Source: Desulfovibrio aminophilus (GTDB lineage: Bacteria > Desulfobacterota > Desulfovibrionia > Desulfovibrionales > Desulfovibrionaceae). Taken from it: DNA of 64,000 bases. The stretch is taken from positions 84,537 through 148,536 of the forward strand of contig NZ_JAMHGA010000023.1 in assembly GCF_023660105.1 (NCBI RefSeq). Reading direction: 5' to 3'. A model generated the notes under the pieces. That model worked only from the letters and a program-made list of their open reading frames with translations. It was not told where the DNA came from and searched no databases. Of this stretch, positions 8,967-17,223 are shown piece by piece (positions within the stretch are counted from its first letter, which is position 1; the number at the start of each line of letters is the position of its first letter). Position numbers and translations under genes: made by a program.

Positions 8967-11429
8967 ATGACGTTCGATCCCCTGCCCCAAGGCAACAGCC
9001 TGTCCTTTTTCCGGCTGGGCCCCCTGCGCACCTGGCACCTCCAGCGCAAGATCATGTTGGCCATCATCCCCACGGTGGTCCTCCTGCTCGTCATCTCGGG
9101 CTATCTCGTGAATCTCGTGGCCGTGCGATACATCAACGCCGCCCTGGAGCGGACCGTGAAGATCCAGGTTCTGCACATGGCCCACCTCATGGAGTTGACT
9201 CTGAACCGGACCAAGGAGGACCTCCTGGCCCTGTCGCGCGAGCCCCTGGACGGCGCGTCCCTGCACCGCTTCCTGCAGTCCAAGCGCGACTTCGGGGGTG
9301 TCCGCTACCGTGAGCTGGTCTTCTCGCCCGAGGGCGGCGGCGAGGACTTCGGCTACGCGGACAACGACGCCGAGATCGTGGCCCTGAACGCCCCGGCCCT
9401 GGAGAACGCCCGGCCCGTGCTGGCCGGGGTGGTGGAGAAGGCCCGCGAGATGGAGCCCGGGGCCGTGACCCTCTCGGACTTCATGAGCATCACCTACCCC
9501 CGCATCTCCGGCCGGGAGGTCTTCGCCCCGAACACCGTGGTCCTGCGCATGGCCGCGCCGGTCTATGGCCCCGACGGCAAGCGCCGGGGCGTGCTCGTCC
9601 TCTCCCTGGACGCCCGAAAGCTGCGCGACGTGCTCTCGCTCATCACCTCGCCCGCCTCGCCCCTGTTCGCCTTTCCGCGCACCTCGGAGCGGCGCCTGGC
9701 CTATTTCTTCGACGAACGGGGCTGGATCCTCTTTCAGTCCGAGAACATGGAGAGCGCGGACAAGGCCCTGACCACGGACAACGCCCGGGTGGGCTTCGAG
9801 GGCGACCACGGGAAATTCGGGCTGGACCAGGCCTTCCGCCCCTTCCCCGAGCACTCCGTCTACTGGGAGGCGGCCGCCGCCGTGCAGAAGGGCGAGCGCG
9901 GCCTGTTCAACGTGGACGCGCGCTACGAGCCGACCCTGGACCTCACGGACCAGACCTTCATGGGTTTCGCCCCGGTTCGCTTCACCGAGCGGCCCGGCGG
10001 CCCGGCGCGCATCCTGGGCGGCGTGGTCTTCGCCGACCGCAGCCGCCTGATCATCAACGCCGAAATCCGCCAGTTCAACACCGTGTCCGCAATCGTGATC
10101 GTCTCCATGCTCCTGGTGGCCGCCGTGATCTACGTCTTCGCCCGGGGCATCATGCTGCCCGTGCGCAGGCTGGCGGCCGCCGTGGACGAGGCCCTGGAGA
10201 AGTCCGAACTGCACGAGATCCAGATGCCGGACACCGACCGCGAGACCACGGCCCTGCGCCTGGCCGTGAACCGCCTCATCATGTCGGTGCGGACCCAGCA
10301 CAACGAACTGCGGCTCAAGGACGAGTTCCTGAAAAGCGTGCGCCAGCGGGAAAAGGTGGCCCTGGACTACGACGTGCGGGGCGACGACGACCATGAGCGG
10401 TTCGTGGACATCCTCGGCCTGTCCCCGGCCATGAAGGCGCTCAAGACCCAGATCGTCAAGGCCGCCGCCGTGGACGCGGACGTGCTCATCATCGGCGAGA
10501 CCGGGACCGGCAAGGAGCTCACGGCCAACGCCATCCACCACCAGAGCATGCGCCGCACCGGGCCGTTCGTCTCCATCAACTGCGGGTCCCTGGACGAGAA
10601 CCTGCTCATGGATTCGCTCTTCGGCCACGTGAAGGGGGCCTTCACCGAGGCCAAAACCGACCGCAAGGGCGCGTTCCTGGCCGCCGACGGCGGCACGCTC
10701 TTCCTGGACGAGATCGGCACGGCCTCGCCCAAGGTCCAGCTGGCCCTGCTGCGGGCCCTGTCCTCGCGGGTCATCCAGCCCCTGGGCTGCGACCTGGAGA
10801 TTCCCTTCAACACCCGGATCATCGCGGCCACCAACGCCGACCTGGAAGGGGCCGTGCGCGAGGGCTCGTTCCGCGAGGACCTGCTCTACCGGCTCAAGGT
10901 CATCACCATCAACACCCCGGCCCTGCGCAATCGGCCCATCGACATCCCGCTTTTGGCCAACTACTTCCTGAACGAGGCCGCGGCGGCCATGAACAAGCCG
11001 GGGACCGGCCTGTCCCGGGGCGCGCTGGAGAAGCTCAAGGCCCACTCCTGGCCCGGCAACGTCCGCGAACTGAAGAACTGCATCACCCGGGCCGTGGCCA
11101 TGACCGAGGATCAGGTGCTCCAGGCCGAGGAGCTGGCCTTCGAGGTGCAGCCCTCGGACCAGCCCCTGGCCCAGCTCCGCGACTTCCGCCCCGTTCCCGG
11201 CCCCGTGGCGGCGCCTCCGCCGCCTCCGACCGCCCCAGGGCTCAACCCCCGTCAGGCCAAGGCCCTGCCCCGCATCCGGGAACTGGGCGGCATCAGCCGC
11301 GCGGACTACGAGGAGCTGGCCGGGGGCGTGGCCTCGCGCACGGCCCAGGCCGACCTTCAGGATCTCGTGGCCAAGGGTCTCCTGCGCAAGGAGGGGAAAG
11401 GTCCCGCAACGCGCTATCGTCCCGCATGA
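8967..11429 (+). CDS. Membrane-bound one-component sigma-54 activator with C-terminal winged helix
   Basis: An 820-residue protein. TM1 lies at about 29-51, followed by a 320-residue periplasmic sensor region (probably Cache-type), TM2 at about 371-393 and a HAMP-like segment. The AAA+ sigma-54 interaction domain has Walker A GETGTGKE near 510 and Walker [10 protein letters not shown] near 580. The sigma-54-contacting loop reads GAFTEA instead of GAFTGA. The C-terminus (about 755-820, LNPRQAKALPRIRELGG onward) resembles the winged helix found at the end of Fic or Schlafen-like proteins and replaces the usual Fis-type helix-turn-helix. A Pro-rich linker joins them. The ATG at 8967 follows aggagg; an upstream in-frame ATG at 8898 is less likely. 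Divergent to the sigma-54-driven TSUP operon, which it probably activates on sensing a periplasmic ligand. Confidence 0.87.
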   Translation: MTFDPLPQGNSLSFFRLGPLRTWHLQRKIMLAIIPTVVLLLVISGYLVNLVAVRYINAALERTVKIQVLHMAHLMELTLNRTKEDLLALSREPLDGASLHRFLQSKRDFGGVRYRELVFSPEGGGEDFGYADNDAEIVALNAPALENARPVLAGVVEKAREMEPGAVTLSDFMSITYPRISGREVFAPNTVVLRMAAPVYGPDGKRRGVLVLSLDARKLRDVLSLITSPASPLFAFPRTSERRLAYFFDERGWILFQSENMESADKALTTDNARVGFEGDHGKFGLDQAFRPFPEHSVYWEAAAAVQKGERGLFNVDARYEPTLDLTDQTFMGFAPVRFTERPGGPARILGGVVFADRSRLIINAEIRQFNTVSAIVIVSMLLVAAVIYVFARGIMLPVRRLAAAVDEALEKSELHEIQMPDTDRETTALRLAVNRLIMSVRTQHNELRLKDEFLKSVRQREKVALDYDVRGDDDHERFVDILGLSPAMKALKTQIVKAAAVDADVLIIGETGTGKELTANAIHHQSMRRTGPFVSINCGSLDENLLMDSLFGHVKGAFTEAKTDRKGAFLAADGGTLFLDEIGTASPKVQLALLRALSSRVIQPLGCDLEIPFNTRIIAATNADLEGAVREGSFREDLLYRLKVITINTPALRNRPIDIPLLANYFLNEAAAAMNKPGTGLSRGALEKLKAHSWPGNVRELKNCITRAVAMTEDQVLQAEELAFEVQPSDQPLAQLRDFRPVPGPVAAPPPPPTAPGLNPRQAKALPRIRELGGISRADYEELAGGVASRTAQADLQDLVAKGLLRKEGKGPATRYRPA

Positions 11430-11639
11430 TGCGCGTTGTCTGCGGGATCGTTCATGCACGATGCGCGATTTTCAGCCCTCGGCGCGGGATGTCGCGGGGC
11501 AGGACGCCGGGTCAGGCTGCTTTCCCGTCCGCCACGCGGCGGGCCCCGGCCCCGGGACTAGTGACAAGCCGCGCCAAACCCCGTATGCTTCGAATCCCGG
11601 GACCGATCCCGGAGACCAGCACAGGGTTTGCTCGCCCAT

Positions 11640-14078
11640 ATGTCTAAAAAATCCACTCATCACAAATCATTGATCGCGGAGAAGCTGCGCGCGCGGCTGG
11701 ATCCCGAGCGCGTGCCCTGGCAGGACAGCCGGGGCATCCCGCGCCGCAACGGCCACGCCCTGTTCCAGCCCCGGGCCATCCAGGCCCTGGGCATGGCCCT
11801 GCGCATCCCGGGCCGGGAGTACAACGTCTACGTCTCCGGCGACGCCAACATGGGTCGAACGTACTTCATCCAGCACTTCCTGGCCCCGGAGGCCGCCAAG
11901 GCCCCGACCCCGCGCGACTGGATCTACCTCTACAACTTCGAGGACCCGGACCGGCCCGTGGCCGTGGGCCTGCCCGCCGGACGCGGCCGGGCCTTCAAGA
12001 CGGCCCTGGCCAAGGCCATGAGCGCGGTGCGCGGGGACATCCCCAACCACTTCGACCAGGAGTCCTTCCACAAGCAGCGCGAGGCCCTGGTCAAGTCCTA
12101 CAACGAGAAGCGCGAGGCCCTGTTCACCGAGATGGAGAACGAGGCCGGCCGCCAGAACTTCAGCCTGTCCATGGACGAGTCCGGGGCCCTGACCCTCACT
12201 CCCGTGGTCAACGGCAAGCCCATCGGCGACGACGAATACGAGGCCCTGGAGGCCGGGACGCGCAAGCGCCTCAAGACCCGGGGCGACGAGCTGCTCATCC
12301 GCATCAGCCGCTACCTCCGGCGCATGAGCCAGAACGAACAGGGCCTGCGCCGCGAGGAGACCGAGCTGCAGCGGGCCACGGCCAAGGCCGTGCTGGAGGA
12401 GCATCTGGCCGCGCCCCGGGCCGAGTTCGGCGGGGAGCCCAAGCTGGCCCGCTACCTGGACGCCGTGGAGAAGGACATCCTCCAGAACGTGGACCAGTTC
12501 CTGCCGCGCGAGCCCCAGGCCCAGCAGCAGAGCGCCCAGCTCCACGCCCACGCCCACGGCCAGGACTCCCAGCCCGCCGAGGACATCTTCTACCGCTACG
12601 AGGCGAACCTCTTCGTGGACAACGGCCAGCGGCAGGGCGCGCCGGTGGTCATCGAGAGCCACCCCACGCCCTTCAACCTGCTGGGCAGCATCGAGCGCGA
12701 GGCCGAGATGGGCGCGCTCTACACCGACTTCACCCTCATCCGGGCCGGTGCGCTGCACCGCGCCAACCAGGGCTTCCTGATCCTGAACATGGAGGACCTG
12801 CTGGCCTACCCGGCCTCCTGGGAAGGACTCCTGCGGGCCCTGCGCCTGGGCGTCTCGCGCATCGAGGACCCCGTGGACCCCGAGCAGGTCCGGGCCCGGA
12901 CCATCGAGCCCGAGCCCATCCCGCTGAGCCTGAAGATCCTCCTGGTGGGCACGGACGAGACGTACGAGCAGCTGCTCTACAACGACGACCGCTTCCAGAA
13001 GTACTTCAAGCTGAAGGCCCACCTCCAGCCCACCGCGCCGCGCACGGCCCAGAACATCCGCAACTACCTCTACACCCTGGGCCGGATCGTGCGCGAGGCC
13101 GAGCTGCCGCCCTTCTCCCGCGACGCCCTGGCCGGTCTGGTGGACCAGGCCGGACGCCTGGCCGAGGACCAGAAGAAGCTCTCCCTGGCCTTCCCCCTGG
13201 TGCGCGAGCGCATGATCGAGGCCGCGGCCATCGCCCGCATGCGCGGCGACGAGATGGTCTCGGCCGCGCATCTGGCCGAGGCCGTGGCGGCCCGCGACTT
13301 CCGCTCCAACCTCTTCGAAGAGGAGTTCATGGCCGACTACGACCGGGAGGTCATCAAGGTGGCCACCGGCGGCGCGGCCGTGGGGCGGGCCAACGGCCTC
13401 TCCGTGACCCTCTTCGGGGACTACGAGTTCGGCCTGCCGCACCAGATATCCTGCACCGTGGGCGTGGGCCACGGCGGCATCCTGGACCTGGAGCGCGAGG
13501 CCCAGCTGGGCGGGCCCATCCACACCAAGGGCATGATGATCATCAAGAGCTACCTGCTCGGGCTCTTCGCCGTGGACAAGCCCCTGGTGCTCAGCGGCAA
13601 CCTCTGCTTCGAGCAGAGCTACGCGGGCATCGAGGGCGACTCGGCCTCGGGCGCGGAACTGGCGGCCCTGCTCTCGGCCCTCTCCGGCGCGCCCATCGAC
13701 CTGTCCTACGCCTTCACCGGAGCGGTGAGCCAGTCCGGGACGATCATGGCCGTGGGCGGAGTCAACCGCAAGATCGAGGGGTTCTTCGAGGTCTGCCGCC
13801 GCCGGGGCCTCACCGGCAGGCAGGGCGTGATCCTGCCCGCGGACAACGTGGTCAACCTCATGCTCAAGGACGAAATCCTGGAGGCCGTGGATAAAGGCCA
13901 GTTCCAGATCCACCCCGTGCGCTCCATCGAGGAGGCGCTCCAGCTGCTCACCGGACTCCCGGCCGGGCGGCGCGGCAAGAGCGGCCGCTTCCCCAAGGGC
14001 TCGCTCTATGAGATGGTGGACAGGCGGCTGGCGGAACTCTGCCGCCTGGCGCGCAAGGCCGACAGGCCCGGGAGGTAG
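11640..14078 (+). CDS. Lon-related AAA+ serine protease
   Basis: An 812-residue ATP-dependent protease of the Lon-like group with the AAA_32 type ATPase. The P loop is the family's GxxxxGRT form (GDANMGRTY). A long helical insertion spans roughly 130-330. The C-terminal S16 protease domain has the Ser-Lys dyad: Ser in EGDSASGAEL near 668 and Lys in GGVNRKIEGFFE near 710. Ribosome signals are poor. ATG at 11640 is chosen, but a TTG four codons earlier is possible. It would degrade misfolded or regulatory proteins in the cytoplasm. The next gene begins 2 bases after the stop and is probably co-expressed. Confidence 0.85.
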   Translation: MSKKSTHHKSLIAEKLRARLDPERVPWQDSRGIPRRNGHALFQPRAIQALGMALRIPGREYNVYVSGDANMGRTYFIQHFLAPEAAKAPTPRDWIYLYNFEDPDRPVAVGLPAGRGRAFKTALAKAMSAVRGDIPNHFDQESFHKQREALVKSYNEKREALFTEMENEAGRQNFSLSMDESGALTLTPVVNGKPIGDDEYEALEAGTRKRLKTRGDELLIRISRYLRRMSQNEQGLRREETELQRATAKAVLEEHLAAPRAEFGGEPKLARYLDAVEKDILQNVDQFLPREPQAQQQSAQLHAHAHGQDSQPAEDIFYRYEANLFVDNGQRQGAPVVIESHPTPFNLLGSIEREAEMGALYTDFTLIRAGALHRANQGFLILNMEDLLAYPASWEGLLRALRLGVSRIEDPVDPEQVRARTIEPEPIPLSLKILLVGTDETYEQLLYNDDRFQKYFKLKAHLQPTAPRTAQNIRNYLYTLGRIVREAELPPFSRDALAGLVDQAGRLAEDQKKLSLAFPLVRERMIEAAAIARMRGDEMVSAAHLAEAVAARDFRSNLFEEEFMADYDREVIKVATGGAAVGRANGLSVTLFGDYEFGLPHQISCTVGVGHGGILDLEREAQLGGPIHTKGMMIIKSYLLGLFAVDKPLVLSGNLCFEQSYAGIEGDSASGAELAALLSALSGAPIDLSYAFTGAVSQSGTIMAVGGVNRKIEGFFEVCRRRGLTGRQGVILPADNVVNLMLKDEILEAVDKGQFQIHPVRSIEEALQLLTGLPAGRRGKSGRFPKGSLYEMVDRRLAELCRLARKADRPGR

Positions 14079-14080
14079 GG

Positions 14081-14854
14081 GTGTCCAAGACCTGGATCAG
14101 GACCAAGCTGCCGGAATTCGTGCGCGACGTTTTCCGCGGCTTCTGCCTGGCCAGCCGCCAGCTCTCCGGCCAGTTCCAGCGCTTCGACGAGGAGCGCGAG
14201 GTGAGCTACGAGGTCCTGCGCGACCTCCTGGGCTCGGAGATGAACAAGGGCCTGCTCTGGCGGCTCAAGGACACGGCCCACCACGTCTTCCGCAACGACC
14301 CCGACTGTCCGGTGGAGGGCCGCTTCCTGGACTGGGGCCTGGGCTACATCTTCCACGAGACGATCAAGCTTCTGGAGGACACCTACCAGAAGACGAACTA
14401 CGCGCCCTGGTTCCGGGAGATGCGCGACAGTTCCGACCTGCATCAGGCGGCCAAGGACATCGCGGGCGAGCTCTTCCAGGTCCTGCACCAGACCGAGGAG
14501 AGCATGGACCGCGAGATCGGCCGCATCCGTTTCATCATGGCCAAGTGCCGGCAGCTGCTCCCCATCTATCTTGCAAGACACCGGGGAAACATGCTACTGG
14601 CCCGTCTTCTCGTCGCCCAGAACGAGCTGGTGCGCGAGGTTTTTGCCGAAGAGTACCGGGATCTCATTGCGGGCATCTATGGCAACCAGCCGGAATTGAT
14701 GTACATTCTGGCAAGCCAGAGCCTGCGGCAGGGGGGCTGGATGGAGGAGGCCGAGGCGGCCGTGGCCGAGGCGCTCCACCTGAATCCCTCCGATAGATTG
14801 GTATTGCAGGAGAAAAAAATTATTGATAATTGGAGAGCCCGGTACAAATCTTGA
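14081..14854 (+). CDS. Helical hypothetical protein linked to the Lon-like protease
   Basis: A 257-residue soluble, largely helical protein of no recognised family, with no signal peptide or metal motif. The C-terminal 55 residues (QPELMYILASQSLRQGGWMEEAEAAV... in part) look like one or two tetratricopeptide-type helical hairpins. It starts with GTG, preceded by gggaggtaggg that overlaps the protease stop region, so translation is likely coupled to the Lon-like gene. A role as adaptor or substrate-handling partner of the protease is inference from position only. Confidence 0.75.
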   Translation: MSKTWIRTKLPEFVRDVFRGFCLASRQLSGQFQRFDEEREVSYEVLRDLLGSEMNKGLLWRLKDTAHHVFRNDPDCPVEGRFLDWGLGYIFHETIKLLEDTYQKTNYAPWFREMRDSSDLHQAAKDIAGELFQVLHQTEESMDREIGRIRFIMAKCRQLLPIYLARHRGNMLLARLLVAQNELVREVFAEEYRDLIAGIYGNQPELMYILASQSLRQGGWMEEAEAAVAEALHLNPSDRLVLQEKKIIDNWRARYKS

Positions 14855-14906
14855 CTTTGCGACGGAGAGGTATACCCTGGGTTTTCAAATGAGGAGGCAT
14901 GTTGGT

Positions 14907-15353
14907 ATGAAAAAGCTCGTTTTGCTGGCCGTTATCGTCAGCCTGACCTTCGCTTGGGGCTGCGCCAAAAAGGTGAAGTCCCAGCCGGAGCCGGCTCCCG
15001 TCAAGCAGGAAAAGGTTCTCTCGCCCATGGAGCTCTATGAGCAGGAGTACCGGAAGCTGCCCACGTCCCACACCGTCGTGAAGGGCGAGTGCCTGTGGTG
15101 GATCTCCGAGTACAAGCAGATCTACAACGACCCCTTCATGTGGCCCCTGATCTACAAGGCCAACCGCGCCCAGATCAAGAAGAGCCCGAACCTCATCTAC
15201 CCCGGCCAGAATTTCGCCATTCCGCGCGACTTCTCGCTGGACGAGGCCAAGGCCGCCCGCCACATGGCCGGCAAGTCCAAGAAGCGTTCTGATCCCGCCG
15301 CCACCGCCGTGCTGCCCCCGGCTCTCCGCAGCCAGCTCGGCTACGGCTTCTAA
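14907..15353 (+). CDS. LysM-domain lipoprotein
   Basis: A 148-residue predicted lipoprotein: MKKLVLLAVIVSLTFAWGC gives a signal sequence with lipidated Cys near residue 19. A LysM domain occupies about 60-110, containing SHTVVKGECLWWISEYKQIY and ending LIYPGQNFAIP. LysM binds peptidoglycan glycan strands, so the protein probably links envelope and wall. ATG at 14907 follows gaggagg by 9 bases. The 52-base gap after the previous gene contains a TTGACT (14851) and TATACC (14871), but they are only 14 bases apart, so I do not claim a promoter. A strong terminator follows. Confidence 0.88.
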   Translation: MKKLVLLAVIVSLTFAWGCAKKVKSQPEPAPVKQEKVLSPMELYEQEYRKLPTSHTVVKGECLWWISEYKQIYNDPFMWPLIYKANRAQIKKSPNLIYPGQNFAIPRDFSLDEAKAARHMAGKSKKRSDPAATAVLPPALRSQLGYGF

Positions 15354-15378
15354 GACAGACGCCTGACCGACCGAAAAG

Positions 15379-15419
15379 AAAAGGCGCCCTGCCGGCAACG
15401 GCAAGGCGCCTTTTTGTTT
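15379..15419 (+). terminator. Strong terminator after the LysM lipoprotein
   Basis: Stem aaaaggcgccctgccg / cggcaaggcgcctttt with one mismatch and a gcaa loop, running into tttttgttt. A textbook intrinsic terminator about 25 bases past the stop codon. Confidence 0.9.
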
Positions 15420-15448
15420 CGCCCGCCGCTCCGACCCCGCCGCGCGCG

Positions 15449-15476
15449 TTGACTCCCGCGCGCGCTCTGCTATGCT
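15449..15476 (+). promoter_or_regulatory. Sigma-70-type promoter of the K+ channel operon
   Basis: TTGACT, 16-base spacer, TATGCT. Predicted start near 15483, about 20 bases before the channel ATG. It lies just after the preceding terminator, as expected for a new transcription unit. Confidence 0.6.
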
Positions 15477-15501
15477 GCACCATAACCACCCCGGAGCGTT
15501 C

Positions 15502-16638
15502 ATGAAACTTCCCGCCTGGCTCTCCTCCACCACCGCCAAGCTCGTCCTGCTCATCGCCCTGGTGCTGCTGGCGGGTTCCCTGGGGTTCTCCTATTTCGAG
15601 CGCGAGGGCCGGGGCGAGGACGTCTTCACGGCCCTCTGGTGGACCGTGGTGACGCTCACCACGGTGGGCTACGGCGACGTCGTCCCGGTGACCACCGGCG
15701 GACGCGTCACCGGATTCCTGGTCATGGTCTGCGGCATCGGCCTGGTCTCCACCCTGACCGGCAATCTCGCCTCCCTCCTCGTGGACCGCAAGGTCCGCAA
15801 ACGCAAAGGACTGCTCGCGGTGAAAAAGGTCGGCCACATCGTCGTCATGGGCTGGAACGGCTTCGCCCTGAACCTGGTCAAGAACCTCGGCGAGGCCGGG
15901 CTGCTCAAGGAACGCGGCCTGGTCCTGGTCAACGCCCTGCCTCAGGACGCCCGCGATCAGATCGCCTATCAGCTGGAACTGGGCGACCGGCTTGAGTTCG
16001 TCTTCGGCAACATCACCCAGGAAAGCGTGGTCCACCGGGCCCGGCCCGAGGCCGCCAAGGTCATCTATCTCCTCTCCCAGGAGAACATGGACCCCAAGGA
16101 GGCCGACCAGCAGACCCTCTACGCCGCCCTGGCCGTGCGCGAGCAGACCAAGGACGTGCCGCTCTACTGCGAGGTGGGCCTGCCCGAGAACCGCAAGCAC
16201 CTCCTGCGCGCCGGGGCCACCGAAACCCTCATCCGGGGCGAGATCGCCAGCCGCGTCCTGGGCCTCATGGGCAGCAACCAGTCGGTCTGGGCCTTTCTCC
16301 AGGCCCTGCTGGGCATGCGCGGGGAAAACGTCCTGGACTTCCGCCCGCTCAACGCCGAGGAGAAGGCCGGTTCCTGGCGCGGGCTGGCCGAGGCCATGCG
16401 CCGCGCCGACGGCTCCCTGCCCCTGGCCCTGTGCCAGTTCTCGCGGGCCCTCTCCCTGGGCGACATCCTGGACGAGGGCCAGGCCCTGGACATGTTCATC
16501 CTGGAGCTGTTCCAGAATTCCGGCCGCGACACCCGCCTGGGCAGCCAGGGGCCGGGCGTGCGCGTGAATCCGCCGGACGACGAACTCCTGGCCGCCTATG
16601 ACGCGGTCCTCTTCCTCAAGCCCGGAGCCGCGCGATGA
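15502..16638 (+). CDS. Potassium channel with RCK/TrkA-N domain
   Basis: A 378-residue single-pore K+ channel. TM1 is about residues 12-31. The pore helix and selectivity filter TTVGYGD lie at 53-59. TM2 is about 68-95. A cytoplasmic RCK domain begins at GHIVVMGWNGFALN (about 111), whose GxNG resembles the nucleotide-binding GxGxxG. The remaining 150 residues form a second regulatory lobe. RCK channels gate in response to ligands such as Ca2+ or nucleotides. ATG at 15502 follows ggag by 7 bases. The stop overlaps the next start by 4 bases (atga), coupling it to a cyclic-nucleotide-binding protein. Confidence 0.9.
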   Translation: MKLPAWLSSTTAKLVLLIALVLLAGSLGFSYFEREGRGEDVFTALWWTVVTLTTVGYGDVVPVTTGGRVTGFLVMVCGIGLVSTLTGNLASLLVDRKVRKRKGLLAVKKVGHIVVMGWNGFALNLVKNLGEAGLLKERGLVLVNALPQDARDQIAYQLELGDRLEFVFGNITQESVVHRARPEAAKVIYLLSQENMDPKEADQQTLYAALAVREQTKDVPLYCEVGLPENRKHLLRAGATETLIRGEIASRVLGLMGSNQSVWAFLQALLGMRGENVLDFRPLNAEEKAGSWRGLAEAMRRADGSLPLALCQFSRALSLGDILDEGQALDMFILELFQNSGRDTRLGSQGPGVRVNPPDDELLAAYDAVLFLKPGAAR

Positions 16639-17153
16639 CCGACAGCCTGGACTGGAGCAAGATCGCCCTGTTCGAGGGTTTTTCCGAGCAATGGCTCGAA
16701 CGGGCGCGGGGCATCTTCGACCGCCTGGACCTGCCCGCCGGGTCCCTGCTCATCGAGGAGGGCCAGGACGGGGACGAAATGTACATCCTCGTCCAGGGCC
16801 GGGTCCGGGTGACCAAGTCCATGCTCCTCAAGGACATGTCCCTGCCCCTGGCCGTGGTGGAGAATCCCCGCAAGGTCCTGGCCACCCTGGACGCCAGCCG
16901 CTTCCCCCTGTTCGGCGAGATCGCGCTCATCGACCGCGACACCCGCTCGGCCACGGTGGCGGTACTGGAGGACTCCCAGTTCCTGCGCACCGACCGCGAA
17001 CGCTTTTTCGGCCTCATGGAGAGCGAGCCCGCCCTGGCCGCCCACCTCCTGCTCATCCTGGCCAAGCGCTTCGCGGCCACCATCCGCAAGGGCAACACCG
17101 AGCTGGTCAAGCTCTCCACGGCCCTGGCCCTGGCGCTCTCGCGCGGGACGTGA
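16635..17153 (+). CDS. Cyclic nucleotide-binding domain protein
   Basis: A 172-residue protein made almost entirely of one cNMP-binding fold, without a DNA-binding domain. The phosphate-binding cassette reads FPLFGEIALIDRDTRSATV (about 92-110), with the glycine-glutamate and RSAT elements of the family. Its start overlaps the K+ channel stop, so the two products are made together. A plausible reading is a separate ligand-sensing subunit controlling the channel (inference). The ligand is unknown. Confidence 0.85.
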   Translation: MTDSLDWSKIALFEGFSEQWLERARGIFDRLDLPAGSLLIEEGQDGDEMYILVQGRVRVTKSMLLKDMSLPLAVVENPRKVLATLDASRFPLFGEIALIDRDTRSATVAVLEDSQFLRTDRERFFGLMESEPALAAHLLLILAKRFAATIRKGNTELVKLSTALALALSRGT

Positions 17154-17167
17154 TCCCGGCCCGGACT

Positions 17168-17196
17168 TTGCCTTTTGCCCGGCCACGGGCTAGAAT
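17168..17196 (+). promoter_or_regulatory. Sigma-70-type promoter of the glycosyltransferase pair
   Basis: TTGCCT, 17-base spacer, TAGAAT, giving a predicted start near 17203 and a short leader to the ATG at 17224. It lies in the only gap between the cNMP gene and the glycosyltransferase. Confidence 0.5.
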
Positions 17197-17223
17197 CAAT
17201 TCGACACCCCTTGGAGACCCGCC

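Noticed and set aside
11581..11615. T-arm-like word ttcgaatccc suggesting a tRNA
   Set aside because: No acceptor stem, D arm or anticodon arm can be folded around it; the sequence is just a GC-rich gap before the Lon-like gene.
14851..14876. Promoter for the LysM lipoprotein (TTGACT/TATACC)
   Set aside because: The two boxes are only 14 bases apart, too close for a normal sigma-70 promoter; left as an observation in the gene entry.
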